64,000 bases of DNA from Phocaeicola vulgatus (GCA_022009975.1 CP091733.1:1725001-1789000); one strand, 5' to 3'; positions 18,738 to 28,371 are shown, numbered from the stretch's first letter. Notes: generated by a model from the letters alone, not told the origin. Numbers and translations are program-made.

Positions 18738-20301
18738 TTAATCGTTCTCGATGACACGGATCATATCGAAGAAGAAGCCACCATCCACTTCAGCTCCCTT
18801 CTCAACGTTTCCGCTCTCGATATCATAGATATACATGATTGAGTTCTTATCCTCTTTCGTATTCGTGCCAAAGTAAACCTTGTTGTTGAAGATGACAGAA
18901 CGTTGAGAGAATCGTCCACCGCTGTATGCCAATTCTTTTCCACCGAAGCTCATGCGGCTCTTCTCGCCTGTTGCCAAGTCCAAGATAGCATAATAGTGGG
19001 AATAACCATCGATATCTGTCGGTTTCAGTTTTCCTACAGCAGGAGCTTTATCGTTGCGGGCATAGATAAATGCCTTGTTGTTGCCCAAATATTGAACTGT
19101 CAACAATTTGCCATCAGAATCTTTGTAACCGTTGTAATCCGGGTCGATTTCTGTTTCACCCGCTTTGATACGCAACAACATACCTTTCTCGATATCCTCA
19201 TCCTGGAAGGCAGCAATGTAAAGGTTTCCAGCTTCGTCATACATGACAGTGTTCTGCATCAATTCACCGTATGCACTACCAGCCATTTCTGATTCTACTG
19301 GACAAACACTCTGTTTCCACTTTCATTGTTGCCGGATCAATTACAGCGACACGGAAGTTCGGCTCATTGACAGAAAATCTCGGTTTGTTTGGATCTGGAA
19401 TTTTCTTAGCAAAATAGAAATAGAAGAGCTTATTGTCTGTTGGACGATAAGTCAAAATACCAGAAGTAGTGAAGGAAGTCCATCCTTCCGGAAGAGTAAT
19501 CTCGCTCAATTCGCCTTCATCCAAGATTGTCATATCATTGGCATTCAACTTCGTCCAAATAATTTTACTCTTGTCGCCATTAGAAGACATGATAACCAAT
19601 GTGTTATCATCCAACCATGCGTGTGTATAAGAACGAGCATTGAAAGTATTTGACTTAACCCGCTGCGACTGTACATCTATAACCTTGTTTTCCTTGATTT
19701 GGTATTTAACGAAGCGGTCGCCAGCACCCGTTCCTTTCGAGCTGTATACTTGATAGTAATACTTTCCTTTGCTGATGCTCTCCATTGTATAATATCCCAA
19801 TTCCGCACCTTCACGAACGACAGTAATCGTTCCTCTGTCTGCTTTTAAAGAGGCAGTACTGTTGGCAATCGTAATGTTCTTAGCACTCATGCCACCGTGC
19901 TTGTCCACTGTCAAGAACAGGTCAAAGTGATATTTGCTTTCATCGAAAGGAGGAATGTCTTTGGTAACGTTCACTGTAGCCGTAGCTGTGAATCCGCCTT
20001 CGTCTGTTCTCACGGTAATCGTAGCTGTACCTTCAGCAACAGCAGTAACTGTTCCGTTGTCCACCGTTGCTACTTTCTCATCCGAGCTGGTCCAAGAAAC
20101 AGTTTTCTTGGTTGCGTTAGTTGGCGCAACAGAAGCTGTTAATGTCCCCGTTGTTCCTTCCTTTAAATCCAAGGTTTGAGGAGCAATCGTCACACCTGTA
20201 ACCGAAACGTCTTTTACTTCGTCGTCATCCGAACAAGAAGCAAAAGTGAATGCCATCATGGATACCATAAAGGCAAACAATGCAAATTTAAACTTCTTCA
20301 T
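18738..20301 (-). CDS. DUF4374 surface lipoprotein with Big2 domain, copy A (one frameshift)
   Basis: The repaired length is about 520 residues. A lipoprotein signal has lipobox TFASC (Cys about 23) followed by SDDDE, a surface-export-like acidic stretch. Residues 33-115 are a Big2 immunoglobulin-like domain (WTSSDEKVATVDNGTVTAVA). The rest is DUF4374, beta-propeller-like. The frame breaks near 19312; copy B shows the expected sequence (…SVSPVEAEMAGSAYGELMQ). It lies between the TonB receptor (21-base gap) and the PepSY gene, so it is under the cobalamin riboswitch. By analogy with BtuG it may capture the receptor's substrate at the cell surface; this is inference. Confidence 0.82.
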
Positions 20302-20322
20302 TTTGGTATTCGTTTTATTGGT

Positions 20323-22685
20323 TTAATGAATGAATAGTCTGAATTTAGCAAAGAATGCACGTCCCGGCTTTTGTAGCTTATAGTTGTCATAAGCCAACTT
20401 GTCCAAGAAGTTGCTGCACTCTACAGAGACATTGTATCTGCCGTCCGCCCATGAATAGGTCAGGTTGGCATTACAAATATGCTGTGTCGGAATCTGAGCT
20501 TTGTTCTCTTTTGCTCCGAATGCTTCCCAAGTCAAATAATACCAATGCACCCATTGGTAATTCATGCCCAATCTCAGCTTGCTTTGCGGCAAGAAAACGT
20601 TGTGGAATGTATAACAAGCCTCCGCTCCTCCGAAAACCCACGGGCGGTTCGGCACTTTATTCTTATAAGTAGCCGAAGGCTTCCCATCCGATTTATATTT
20701 CCGTTGGTTCCTTGCATCTTGGTAACTTATGTTTGCCGACAATTGCAAGTTGCTGTTCCAGTCATACCGGATTTCACCATCCACACCTTTGACATGCACA
20801 GCCGGCACGTTTCATATTGCATCATTCCCTCTTTCGGGGAAACAGTCGCTTGGATATAATCATCCACATAACGCAAAAAGCCGTTCGATTCGTAATAAAG
20901 CGTATGCCCTTTGGCAGGATGCCAAGTTCCAAATATGCCCAAATTCACATTGTCACTGTTCTCCGGTTTCAAACCGATGTTCGGATAGATGGTCGTCGCA
21001 TTACCCAACAATTCCCTTGCCAAAGGAAGGCGCACGCTATGTTCATACGACGCTTTGATAGCCAATTGCTCGAAAAGCGTAAAACGGGAGCCAACGCCAT
21101 ATCCCGTATACTTCTTTGTCGTGCTTCCTTGCAGTTCGTCCGAACCGGTCACACTCGACAAATCCTTCTGCTCTATGTTCAAATGGTTGATATACTCCTT
21201 GACGAAGAAGGTGTTCTCCATCTTGCCCTCCCAAAGGGTTTGGTTGTATGACAATCCTACGATATGCTTTGCCAACACATCATTGGACGGAACGAATGTC
21301 TCATCAAAGTCATCGTAACGGTCATTCCCGGTACGGCTCAACATATAGTTGGCACTGATATTGTGCTTCTCTGCCAACTGGTAATCCAAGTTGGTGCGGA
21401 TAATCGTCATCGGGCGTTTATAGTGGCGGATGGAACGAGATTTTCCGGTAATCTCATTACGCGAACTAACGATATAATCGCCATTCCAGTCATATTGCCT
21501 ATACGCCGTGTCCGTAGTGATGGAGTGATCCCAAGTATGTGACAAGGTCGCATGAGCATTTAGCTTCTTGACAATGAAATCATTCTTTTGGTAACGAGCT
21601 GCGATGTTCCAAGCTTCGGATTCCTTTTCAGCTTTGCCGTACACAGCTGTCTGCACCGAACCGGTTTGCAACTCTTTATTCACTTTGGAATAGGAAGCAG
21701 AGACATAAAAGGCATCTGCCCAAGGCTTGTCCGTGAATCCGAACTCAATCTGTCCCAAAGCGGAAAGATAATCGTCATGGAAACGCCTGCGGTTTGTCGG
21801 CAAATATTTGCGGCTCTCCTCATCCCACAACTCCACTCCTTTCATCATGTAGTCGTTCTGGGAATAGTTGATGCCGATGGTCGGTTTGACAATCAATCCG
21901 ATTTTAGGCACGACATATTGCGCATTCAAATCCGCACGGTGAGTATGGAAAGAGCCTGTCCCATAAGAGGCATCCAGATAATTCTTCTTGTCCTGTTTGG
22001 TGATGATATTAATCGCTCCGCCCAAAGCGTCCGTGCCCAAAGATGCCGGGACGACACCTTTATATATTTCCACACGGTCGATGATGTTCACCGGAAGATT
22101 CGCCAATGTCACCCCTGTGCCTTTAGTGTCCAAAGGCACACCATCCAAGAAATAACGGATGGAATTACCGGAAAGGCCATTGATATACAAATCAAAATCG
22201 GAACCGACTCCGCCTTCTTCCCTCACTTTGATACCGGATGTGCGGTTGACCAAGTCGCTCAAGTTCGTTATGGAGTTGACAATCGGAGCGACATCCAACG
22301 CATTGACGGCAAGTGCTCCCTCTTTGATCTGTTGCGATTTCGTCTTTCCATAAACCTCGACTGAATTTAAGGAAACAGAGCTCTCCTTCAATTTGAAGTT
22401 GCAACTCCTGTTCTTCTTCAAATCCACCTCTTGCCGGATGGTCTCGTATCCAATATAAGAAACAACAACCGTATAATTGCCGGACTTCAGTTGCAATGAA
22501 TATTTCCCTTGGTTGTCGGAATAAGTACCCAAAGTGGTATTCTCCACCGCAATCGTAACTTGTGGAAGCGGAGCACCATTTGCATCAGTGACTTTGCCGG
22601 ATAAAAGGAATTTGTTTTGCGCCCAAATCTGGAGAGAAAAGGGGGATAAGAGGAGTATAAGAAGAATCTTTCTTAAAGTGTTCAT
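20323..22685 (-). CDS. TonB-dependent outer-membrane receptor, BtuB/HmuR-like (one frameshift)
   Basis: The repaired length is 787 residues. The start MNTLRKILLILLLSPFSLQI is chosen over a 40-residue upstream extension because it opens a signal peptide (cleavage after WAQ). Residues 25-110 are a carboxypeptidase-regulatory-like domain (GKVTDANGAPLPQVTIAV). The plug spans about 120-240 (VEIYKGVVPASLGTDALGGA). The 22-strand barrel ends in ...AFFAKFRLFIH. One base is missing near 20808; the frame becomes QYETVPAVHVKGVDGEIRY. It imports a large metal complex with TonB energy. The riboswitch 135 bases upstream suggests a corrinoid. Confidence 0.9.
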
Positions 22686-22691
22686 TTTTGA

Positions 22692-22731
22692 TTTGCCTTT
22701 ATAAATGTTCCATGATCCGGATAAAGGCAAA
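22692..22731 (-). promoter_or_regulatory. Leader hairpin next to the receptor start codon
   Basis: TTTGCCTTTAT (22692-22702) pairs perfectly with ATAAAGGCAAA (22721-22731), and the stem's 3' side ends seven bases before the ATG. The stem covers the place of the ribosome-binding site, and the loop is 18 bases. It is a good candidate for the expression platform of the riboswitch, acting on translation. Confidence 0.6.
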
Positions 22732-22819
22732 GTACAAACCTGATTCCCCTCCCTTTCGAAGAAGAGTAAAATACTTTGTATCCTATGCTTTATACCCGAA
22801 AGCATTAAATAGATATGTA

Positions 22820-22985
22820 ATTGGCAGGTTTTCTGGCTTGTCTCATTCCCAAAAGCCTTCCCATCTTCTTTTTAATCAGACAGTGGCATTCTTTCCGGGA
22901 ACTTTCATGAGATTTACAGCAGCGGGTCTGCTCAGGTCTTTCACCTGATTCCCTTAACAAGACTTGAACATCAGTCTTGAACCAA
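22820..22985 (-). ncRNA. Cobalamin (adenosylcobalamin-class) riboswitch
   Basis: The coding-strand RNA has the class marks in order: GGGAATCAGGTGAAAGACC, CAGACCCGCTGCTGTAA, GCCACTG, GGGAAGGC and the B12 box GACAAGCCAGAAAACCTGCC (22823-22843). The five elements have the right spacing for the junction core. It sits between a promoter (22995-23027) and the TonB receptor gene. In this family, bound cobalamin turns expression off, usually by masking the ribosome site. It therefore predicts corrinoid repression of receptor, DUF4374-A, PepSY, CobN and HmuTUV-like genes. Confidence 0.95.
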
Positions 22986-22994
22986 TGACAGCTG

Positions 22995-23027
22995 CAAAGA
23001 TAATAAAATAAATTTCTTTTTACCAAA
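22995..23027 (-). promoter_or_regulatory. Promoter of the riboswitch-controlled operon
   Basis: The reverse strand has TTTG (23024-23027) and, 21 bases on, TATCTTTG (22995-23002). Transcription would start about ten bases before the riboswitch. Confidence 0.8.
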
Positions 23028-23070
23028 TAAGAGAAAAGAATCTATTTATGAAAGGGTTAGCGTAAAAGGC

Positions 23071-23118
23071 TATCTTGTAACGGTCGAAGCATGTGTCCAT
23101 ACCGACCGTTACAAGATA
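23071..23118 (-). terminator. Strong hairpin between DUF4374-B and the operon promoter
   Basis: TATCTTGTAACGGTCG (23071-23086) is the exact inverse of 23103-23118, a 16-bp stem with a 16-base loop, 37 bases after the DUF4374-B stop. On the minus strand it is followed by GCCTTTTAC, a short T-run. It probably ends the DUF4374-B transcript and isolates the riboswitch promoter. Confidence 0.75.
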
Positions 23119-23154
23119 AACAAGCAGGATAAATTATTGTTTTTCTGACAAATA

Positions 23155-24741
23155 TCAATCGTTCTCAACCACACGGATCATATCGAAGAAGAAGCGGCCA
23201 TCCACTTCTGCTCCCTTCTCGACGTTTCCGCTCTTGATATCATAGATATACATGATGGAGTTATCATCCTCCTTCGTGTTCGTGCCAAAATAAACTTTGT
23301 TGTTGAAGATGACAGAACGTTGAGAGAATCGTCCACCGCTGTATGCCAATTCTTTTCCTCCAAAGCTCATGCGGGTCTTTTCGCCTGTTGCCAAGTCCAA
23401 GATAGCATAGTAGTGGGAATAACCATCAATCTTAGTAGGTCCTACTGGCTTACCTCCTATTTCCACTGTCGGAGCATTGTCGTTGCGGGCATAGATAAAT
23501 GCCTTGTTGTTGCCCATATATTGAACAGTCAACAATTTGCCATCGGCATTCTTATAACCATTGTAAGACGGGTCGAACTTCGTTTCTCCCGCATTGATGC
23601 GTAACAACATTCCCTTTTCCATTGTATCCGTTTCCACAAAGCAAGCCAAATATAAATTGCCTACTTCATCGTACATGACACAGTCTTGCATCAATTCACC
23701 GTATGCGCTACCAGCCATTTCCGCTTCAACCGGAGAAACACTCTGTTCTTCCACTTTCATCGATTCCGGATTAATGACAGCTACACGGAAGTTCGATTCT
23801 TTGATAGCACGCATTGGATTGCCCGAATCTTTCTTTCTCTTGGCATAATAGAAGTAGAAAAGCTTGTTATCTGTTTGACGGTAAGTCAAAATACCTGAAG
23901 TTGTAAGAGATTCCCAGCCTTCCGGCACACCAATTCCTTCCAATTCACCTTCTGCCAAAATGCTCATATCGGCAGTGTTCAACTTCGTCCAAATAATCTT
24001 GCTATTGTCTCCATTGGAAGCCATGATAAGCAATGTGTTATCATCCAACCATGCGTGTGTATAAGAACGGGCTTTGTAAGTATTGCCATTTTTATCGAAT
24101 TTCTGTTCCTGCACTACTTGAATCTTATTGTCCTTGATTTGGTATTTAACGAAGCGGTCGCCAGAACCAGATCCTTTCGGGCTGTATACTTGATAGTAAT
24201 ACTTTCCTTTGCTGATGCTCTCCATTGTATAATATCCCAATTCCGCACCTTCACGAACCACAGTAATCAATCCTTTGTCTGCGTTCAAAGAAGATGTGCT
24301 ATTCACAATGGTAATATTTTTAGAGCTCATGCCACCGTGCTTATCCACTGTCAAGAACAGGTCAAAGTGATATTTGCTTTCATCGAAAGGAGGAATGTCT
24401 TTGGTTACTGTCACAGTAGCCTTAGCCGTAAACCCGCCTTCGTCTGTTTTCACAGTAATCGTGGCTGTTCCTTCTGCGACTGCGGTAACTGTTCCATTAT
24501 CAACGGTTGCCACCTTCTCATCGGAGCTTGTCCAAGAAACAGTTTTCTTGGTTGCGTTAGCCGGGGCAATGGCAGCCGTCAATGTTCCTGTCGTTCCCTC
24601 CTTCAATTCCAATGTTTGAGGAGTAATCGTCACTCCCGTAACCGAAACATCTTTTACTTCGTCGTCATCCGAACAAGAAGCAAAAGTGAATGCCATCATG
24701 GATACCATAAAGGCAAACAATGCAAATTTAAACTTCTTCAT
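23155..24741 (-). CDS. DUF4374 surface lipoprotein with Big2 domain, copy B
   Basis: This intact 528-residue paralogue of copy A has the same lipoprotein signal with lipobox TFASC, Big2 domain at about 33-115 (VSWTSSDEKVATVDNGTVTA) and DUF4374 domain to the end (FFFDMIRVVEND). Its first 92 coding bases are identical to those of copy A, which points to recent duplication or gene conversion. It has its own promoter and a strong terminator, so unlike copy A it is not under the cobalamin riboswitch. A distinct ligand or regulation is possible. Confidence 0.9.
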   Translation of the reverse strand: MKKFKFALFAFMVSMMAFTFASCSDDDEVKDVSVTGVTITPQTLELKEGTTGTLTAAIAPANATKKTVSWTSSDEKVATVDNGTVTAVAEGTATITVKTDEGGFTAKATVTVTKDIPPFDESKYHFDLFLTVDKHGGMSSKNITIVNSTSSLNADKGLITVVREGAELGYYTMESISKGKYYYQVYSPKGSGSGDRFVKYQIKDNKIQVVQEQKFDKNGNTYKARSYTHAWLDDNTLLIMASNGDNSKIIWTKLNTADMSILAEGELEGIGVPEGWESLTTSGILTYRQTDNKLFYFYYAKRKKDSGNPMRAIKESNFRVAVINPESMKVEEQSVSPVEAEMAGSAYGELMQDCVMYDEVGNLYLACFVETDTMEKGMLLRINAGETKFDPSYNGYKNADGKLLTVQYMGNNKAFIYARNDNAPTVEIGGKPVGPTKIDGYSHYYAILDLATGEKTRMSFGGKELAYSGGRFSQRSVIFNNKVYFGTNTKEDDNSIMYIYDIKSGNVEKGAEVDGRFFFDMIRVVEND

Positions 24742-24810
24742 TATTCTATTGTTTTACGTTTAATATAATCAAATGCAACTTTAATTATAGACACATCTCT
24801 TTTCGGGTGA

Positions 24811-24818
24811 CAAAAGTA
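24811..24818 (-). promoter_or_regulatory. Promoter -7 element for DUF4374-B
   Basis: The reverse strand reads TACTTTTG, matching TAnnTTTG, 70 bases before the start codon. No clear -33 TTTG is seen, which would fit a promoter that needs an activator. Confidence 0.55.
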
Positions 24819-24866
24819 AAGGAAAAAATAGAATTAGACTCATATTTATAAAGGAAGAATGCACAA

Positions 24867-24884
24867 ATACCTACTTGTAGGTAT
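24867..24884. promoter_or_regulatory. Possible operator dyad ATACCTAC-N2-GTAGGTAT
   Basis: Perfect 8-bp half sites lie with a 2-base gap, about 50 bases upstream of the -7 element of DUF4374-B. The position suits an activator or metal regulator. The regulator is unknown. Confidence 0.4.
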
Positions 24885-25009
24885 GTCTGGAAAGGTTATG
24901 GAAGTCATAATATACCTAACTAATCAAAGGGAAAGCAACACTTATAAGATGTATGCAACCATTTGATTTTTGAATCATTGTTGCCACGTATTCATTTATT
25001 TTGTCGTAA

Positions 25010-26123
25010 TCAATTATGGTTTCCCTCCAATTTGTTATTTTCGCTCAACTTTGCTTCAATCTCTTCAATAGTCGGCATTGTGCCTTCCACCTTTTCGGGA
25101 TAAAACTTTTCAAGGTCATATTCCGAAATTCCTATAGGTTGGCTACTTGATTCCAACGCATATTGAGCTTGTATGCGGTCTTTCCTTACAGATAAGCAAA
25201 CCTATTGTTGGATTATCACGTCCTTCTTTGCGGAGAATATGGTTGCAAGCCACAACATAACCGCCCAACTGCCCCACATCAGCAAATTCAAACTTACCGA
25301 TTTTTACTTCAATCACAACATAACAAGAGAGCGTGAGGTTATAGAAAAGCAAGTCAATGAATTTCTCGGTCTTGCCAATCTGCAAACGGTATTCTTTGCC
25401 AACGTAAGCGAAACCTGTTCCTAACTCAGTGAGGAAAAGGGTGATATTATTAAGTAATGCATCTTTTAAAATACGCTCATTGTATGGTGACGTTATTCCT
25501 GTAAAGGCAAAATCGTATGGATCTTTAGTTAACTCCTGTGCCAAGTCACTATCGGTATCAGGAAGTGTTTTCTTGAAATTGGTCAGAGCCTTACCCTGTC
25601 GCTCAAACATATCTGTACCGATAAAATTGAGCAACATTGACCTGCTCCATCCATTTTCCACTGTCTGCCTAACAAAGAAAACAGTCTTTTCAATATTATG
25701 CCGACACTTGTCTATCAACAACTTGTGATGTCCCCAAGGCACATTGAATATATCATTCTTTAATTGCTCCCCAACTTGGGGAGTAATTAAGGATTGTATT
25801 TGCTCCCCGGTTTGGGGAGTAAATGTAAGCATCGGATTATACAAGCGATAGAAATTCTTCATGTAAAGCAAATTCGTCTTGGAAAAACACTTTGCATCCG
25901 GCATAGCTTTGTGCAAATCAATAGATAAACGAGAGATGACTTTATCACCCCAACGCTTTTCCGCATGAAGTTCCACAATATCCCTGCCCAGTTCCCAGTA
26001 GAACCAAAGCATTTCCTTATTGACTTTTACTGCTGCCTTGATTTGGCTTTGGCGGTAACGCTTGCAGAGGTCTTGTACCCATTGCAAATAACTTTCATCC
26101 AAAATGTTGATAGACTTACTCAT
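25010..26123 (-). CDS. DUF1016/YhcG-type PDDEXK nuclease-domain protein (one frameshift)
   Basis: The repaired length is about 370 residues. The N-terminal DUF1016 domain (WFYWELGRDIVEL, then NLLYMKNFYRLY) is followed by the C-terminal PD-(D/E)XK nuclease part: FIDLLFYNLTLSCYVVIEVK at about 250-270 with the D...ExK pattern. Frame is lost at the A-run near 25181; the other frame continues DRIQAQYALESSSQPIGISE to a TGA at 25010. The ATG at 26123 overlaps the stop of an upstream methylase remnant. These proteins often sit in type I restriction loci. A role in DNA defence is likely but not shown. Confidence 0.82.
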
Positions 26124-26302
26124 GACCATTTTCTAAATTGCTATTAAATCTCAATGCGTTAAGTTGTTCCATAATCTCTTCCTACAAACGATGACTCTCC
26201 GCAAATTGTTCGGCAAGCGTTTGCTTGTAATTTGCCATACGAACATTGAACTCCTCTTCCGTTATACCCACATAATCAATCACCTGTTGGCGGAATTAAA
26301 TT
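26116..26302 (-). pseudogene. Remnant of a restriction-locus protein C-terminus
   Basis: The reverse strand encodes about 60 residues, RQQVIDYVGITEEEFNVRMA...YKQTLAEQFAESHRL, a TAG stop, then EEIMEQLNALRFNS, ending at a TAA that overlaps the YhcG-type start. From memory it resembles the end of type I modification (HsdM-like) subunits. The upstream side is cut at the 21-bp inverted repeat. It is clearly incomplete, with an in-frame stop that is a substitution, not an indel. The family call is uncertain. Confidence 0.5.
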
Positions 26303-26543
26303 GATAAAAGATTCATGTATAAAAGTTGTGCATATTGTTGATATTTAGTAAATTAAAGGTAGCTAAACTTTTAATAGACAAATATTGTATGCACAACCTA
26401 TATGCAATATTCGTATAAATTCTGAATATATGCAAGCAAGTAACCGGCATTTTAGTCAATGAATCAGGGAATGTTCCAAGAAAAGGAGTGGTTCCCAGAT
26501 TCTCAGACCTTAAATATACGCTAATTTAATTCCGCCAACAGGT
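26282..26543. mobile_element. 262-bp element with 21-bp perfect inverted repeats
   Basis: The ends at 26282-26302 (ACCTGTTGGCGGAATTAAAT and one more T) and 26523-26543 are exact inverses, with single mismatches directly outside and inside. The 220-bp centre has no gene but holds a nested 10-bp inverted repeat, GTTGTGCATA (26325-26334) and TATGCACAAC (26388-26397). The left repeat carries the last coding bases of the restriction remnant. It may be an invertible switch or a small non-autonomous transposable element. No target-site duplication is seen. Confidence 0.65.
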
Positions 26544-26549
26544 AGCCAT

Positions 26550-26975
26550 TTATAATTTATACAAATCGCTGGCAGCTAATAGTTCCAGCTTATTTGCTTT
26601 AAGCACTTCCGCACATTGGCTCACATTATCCGGGCGGATAATCACATTGGCGGCATCTCCTTGGGAGAATGCATACATATATTCAATGAAAATGCCTGCA
26701 TCTGTTATTATCTGCATCGCCTTTGCCAATGAACCCGGCTCGTTGGGGCAATGCAAGCAAATCACATCTGCCTCGTTGACGGCGTAGTTATGTTCACGCA
26801 AAGTTTTCATTGCCTTTTCGGTGTCTGATACAATCAGTCGTAAGATACCGAAATCGGAGTTTTCCGAAACGGTAAAAGCAGACATGTTAATTCCCGCTTC
26901 CCCTAAAAGCGTGGCAACCCGAGTGAAACGACCTTTTTTATTCTCTAAGAAAATAGACAGTTGTTTTATCAGCAT
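26550..26975 (-). CDS. Double ACT-domain amino-acid-binding protein
   Basis: This 141-residue cytoplasmic protein is made of two ACT domains. The first (LSIFLENKKGRFTRVATLLG, residues 6-70) and the second (ICLHCPNEPGSLAKAMQIIT, 72-138) each have the babbab pattern with the Gly turn. Such stand-alone double ACT proteins bind amino acids and in Bacteroidetes typically accompany PaaK. It lies 12 bases after paaK, as here. It may sense aromatic amino acids or a branched-chain signal. Confidence 0.88.
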   Translation of the reverse strand: MLIKQLSIFLENKKGRFTRVATLLGEAGINMSAFTVSENSDFGILRLIVSDTEKAMKTLREHNYAVNEADVICLHCPNEPGSLAKAMQIITDAGIFIEYMYAFSQGDAANVIIRPDNVSQCAEVLKANKLELLAASDLYKL

Positions 26976-26987
26976 AATAACTCCTTT

Positions 26988-28289
26988 CTATACTAATTTA
27001 CGATTATCAATGACATGCTTGGCTTTACCAATGCTTCTTTCAATGCTTCTTGGCTCCACAATGCGGATATCCGGCTGCAAACCAATGACGCTTTGTATCC
27101 TGTTGGCAATCTTCTTCTTCAATGCCAACACCTTACTCATTTCATCCGTATAACATTCCGGGCGGAGCTCCACCTGTATCTGGAAAGTATCCGTATTATT
27201 GACGCGGTCTATCACAATCAGGTAATGCGCTTCAAATTCAGGTAATTCCAATATAACCGACTCGACTTGGGATGGGAACACGTTCACACCGCGGATAATC
27301 ATCATATCATCGCTTCTTCCCAATATCCTGCCCATGCGCACCATCGTCCGTCCGCATTCGCACTTCTCGTAAATCAAATGTGTAAGGTCACGCGTACGAT
27401 AACGTAACATCGGCATGCCCTCCTTTGTCAAGGTGGTAAATACCAACTCTCCCACTTTGCCCGGTTCTACCGGCTGCAATGTCTTCGGATCCACAATTTC
27501 CGGGAAGAAATGATCTTCCCAAAGGTGCGTCCCGTTTTGGCATTCACATTCCCCACCGACACCGGGTCCGCAAACTTCCGTCAAGCCATAAATATCATAC
27601 GCCTTTATATTCAGTTTGTCTTGCAACTCCTTCCTCATATTTTCCGTCCAAGGCTCAGCACCCAATATGCCCACTTTCAGTTTAAACTCCTCCAATGGAA
27701 TACCCGAATTGCGAATGGTCTCTGCCAAATACAAAGCATAAGAAGGAGTACAAGCCAAAGCCTTCGCACCAAAGTCGTGCATCAGCTGGATTTGCTTCTG
27801 TGTATTTCCGCTGCTCATCGGGATGACTGTTCCTCCCATGTTCTCCACGCCGTAATGCAAACCTAATCCGCCGGTAAACATCCCATAACCATACGAAACC
27901 TGGACGGAATCGTTCTTGGTCAATCCATAAGCGGTCAAACAACGGGTTGCGACCTCTTCCCAAATGCCTAAGTCCTTACGGGTATAACCAACCACGATAG
28001 GCTTTCCGGTTGTCCCGGAAGAAGCATGCAAACGAACGATTTCAGACATCGGGACTGCCATCAACCCAAAAGGATAATTGTCCCGCAAGTCCTGTTTGAC
28101 CGTGAAAGGCAACTTCACGATGTCATCGATGGTCTGAATATCTTGCGGCACCAAACCTACTTCCTGCATCTTCTTCCTATAGAATGGAGAGTTATGATAA
28201 GCATGTTCAACAACCCTCTTCAAACGTAATCCCTGTAGTTTCCGCAACTCCTCGCGGCCCATACATTCAATTGTTTCATTCCAAATCAT
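26988..28289 (-). CDS. paaK: Phenylacetate-CoA ligase
   Basis: This 433-residue adenylate-forming enzyme joins phenylacetate (or a related aryl acid) to CoA using ATP. The AMP-binding motif SSGTTGKP (about residues 90-97), YGLTEVCGPGVG (about 235) and the C-terminal hinge with RTRDLTHL and GRSDDMMIIRGVNVFP (about 330-345) are in the expected order. The length is typical. In gut Bacteroidales the paaK-ACT pair works with indolepyruvate ferredoxin oxidoreductase to make arylacetyl-CoA in amino-acid fermentation; those iorAB genes are not next to it here. Confidence 0.93.
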   Translation of the reverse strand: MIWNETIECMGREELRKLQGLRLKRVVEHAYHNSPFYRKKMQEVGLVPQDIQTIDDIVKLPFTVKQDLRDNYPFGLMAVPMSEIVRLHASSGTTGKPIVVGYTRKDLGIWEEVATRCLTAYGLTKNDSVQVSYGYGMFTGGLGLHYGVENMGGTVIPMSSGNTQKQIQLMHDFGAKALACTPSYALYLAETIRNSGIPLEEFKLKVGILGAEPWTENMRKELQDKLNIKAYDIYGLTEVCGPGVGGECECQNGTHLWEDHFFPEIVDPKTLQPVEPGKVGELVFTTLTKEGMPMLRYRTRDLTHLIYEKCECGRTMVRMGRILGRSDDMMIIRGVNVFPSQVESVILELPEFEAHYLIVIDRVNNTDTFQIQVELRPECYTDEMSKVLALKKKIANRIQSVIGLQPDIRIVEPRSIERSIGKAKHVIDNRKLV

Positions 28290-28371
28290 TTGTCAATCGG
28301 TATTATATTAAGTTTTATCTATAAAACGACCTAAAAGTAATTATTATTTTCGATATTCAGCAATATATTCC

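Noticed and set aside
22686..22805. Longer start of the TonB receptor adding 40 residues
   Set aside because: It would overlap the leader hairpin and precede a normal signal peptide.
26303..26522. Transposase or other gene inside the inverted-repeat element
   Set aside because: No open frame of useful length exists on either strand of the 220-bp centre.
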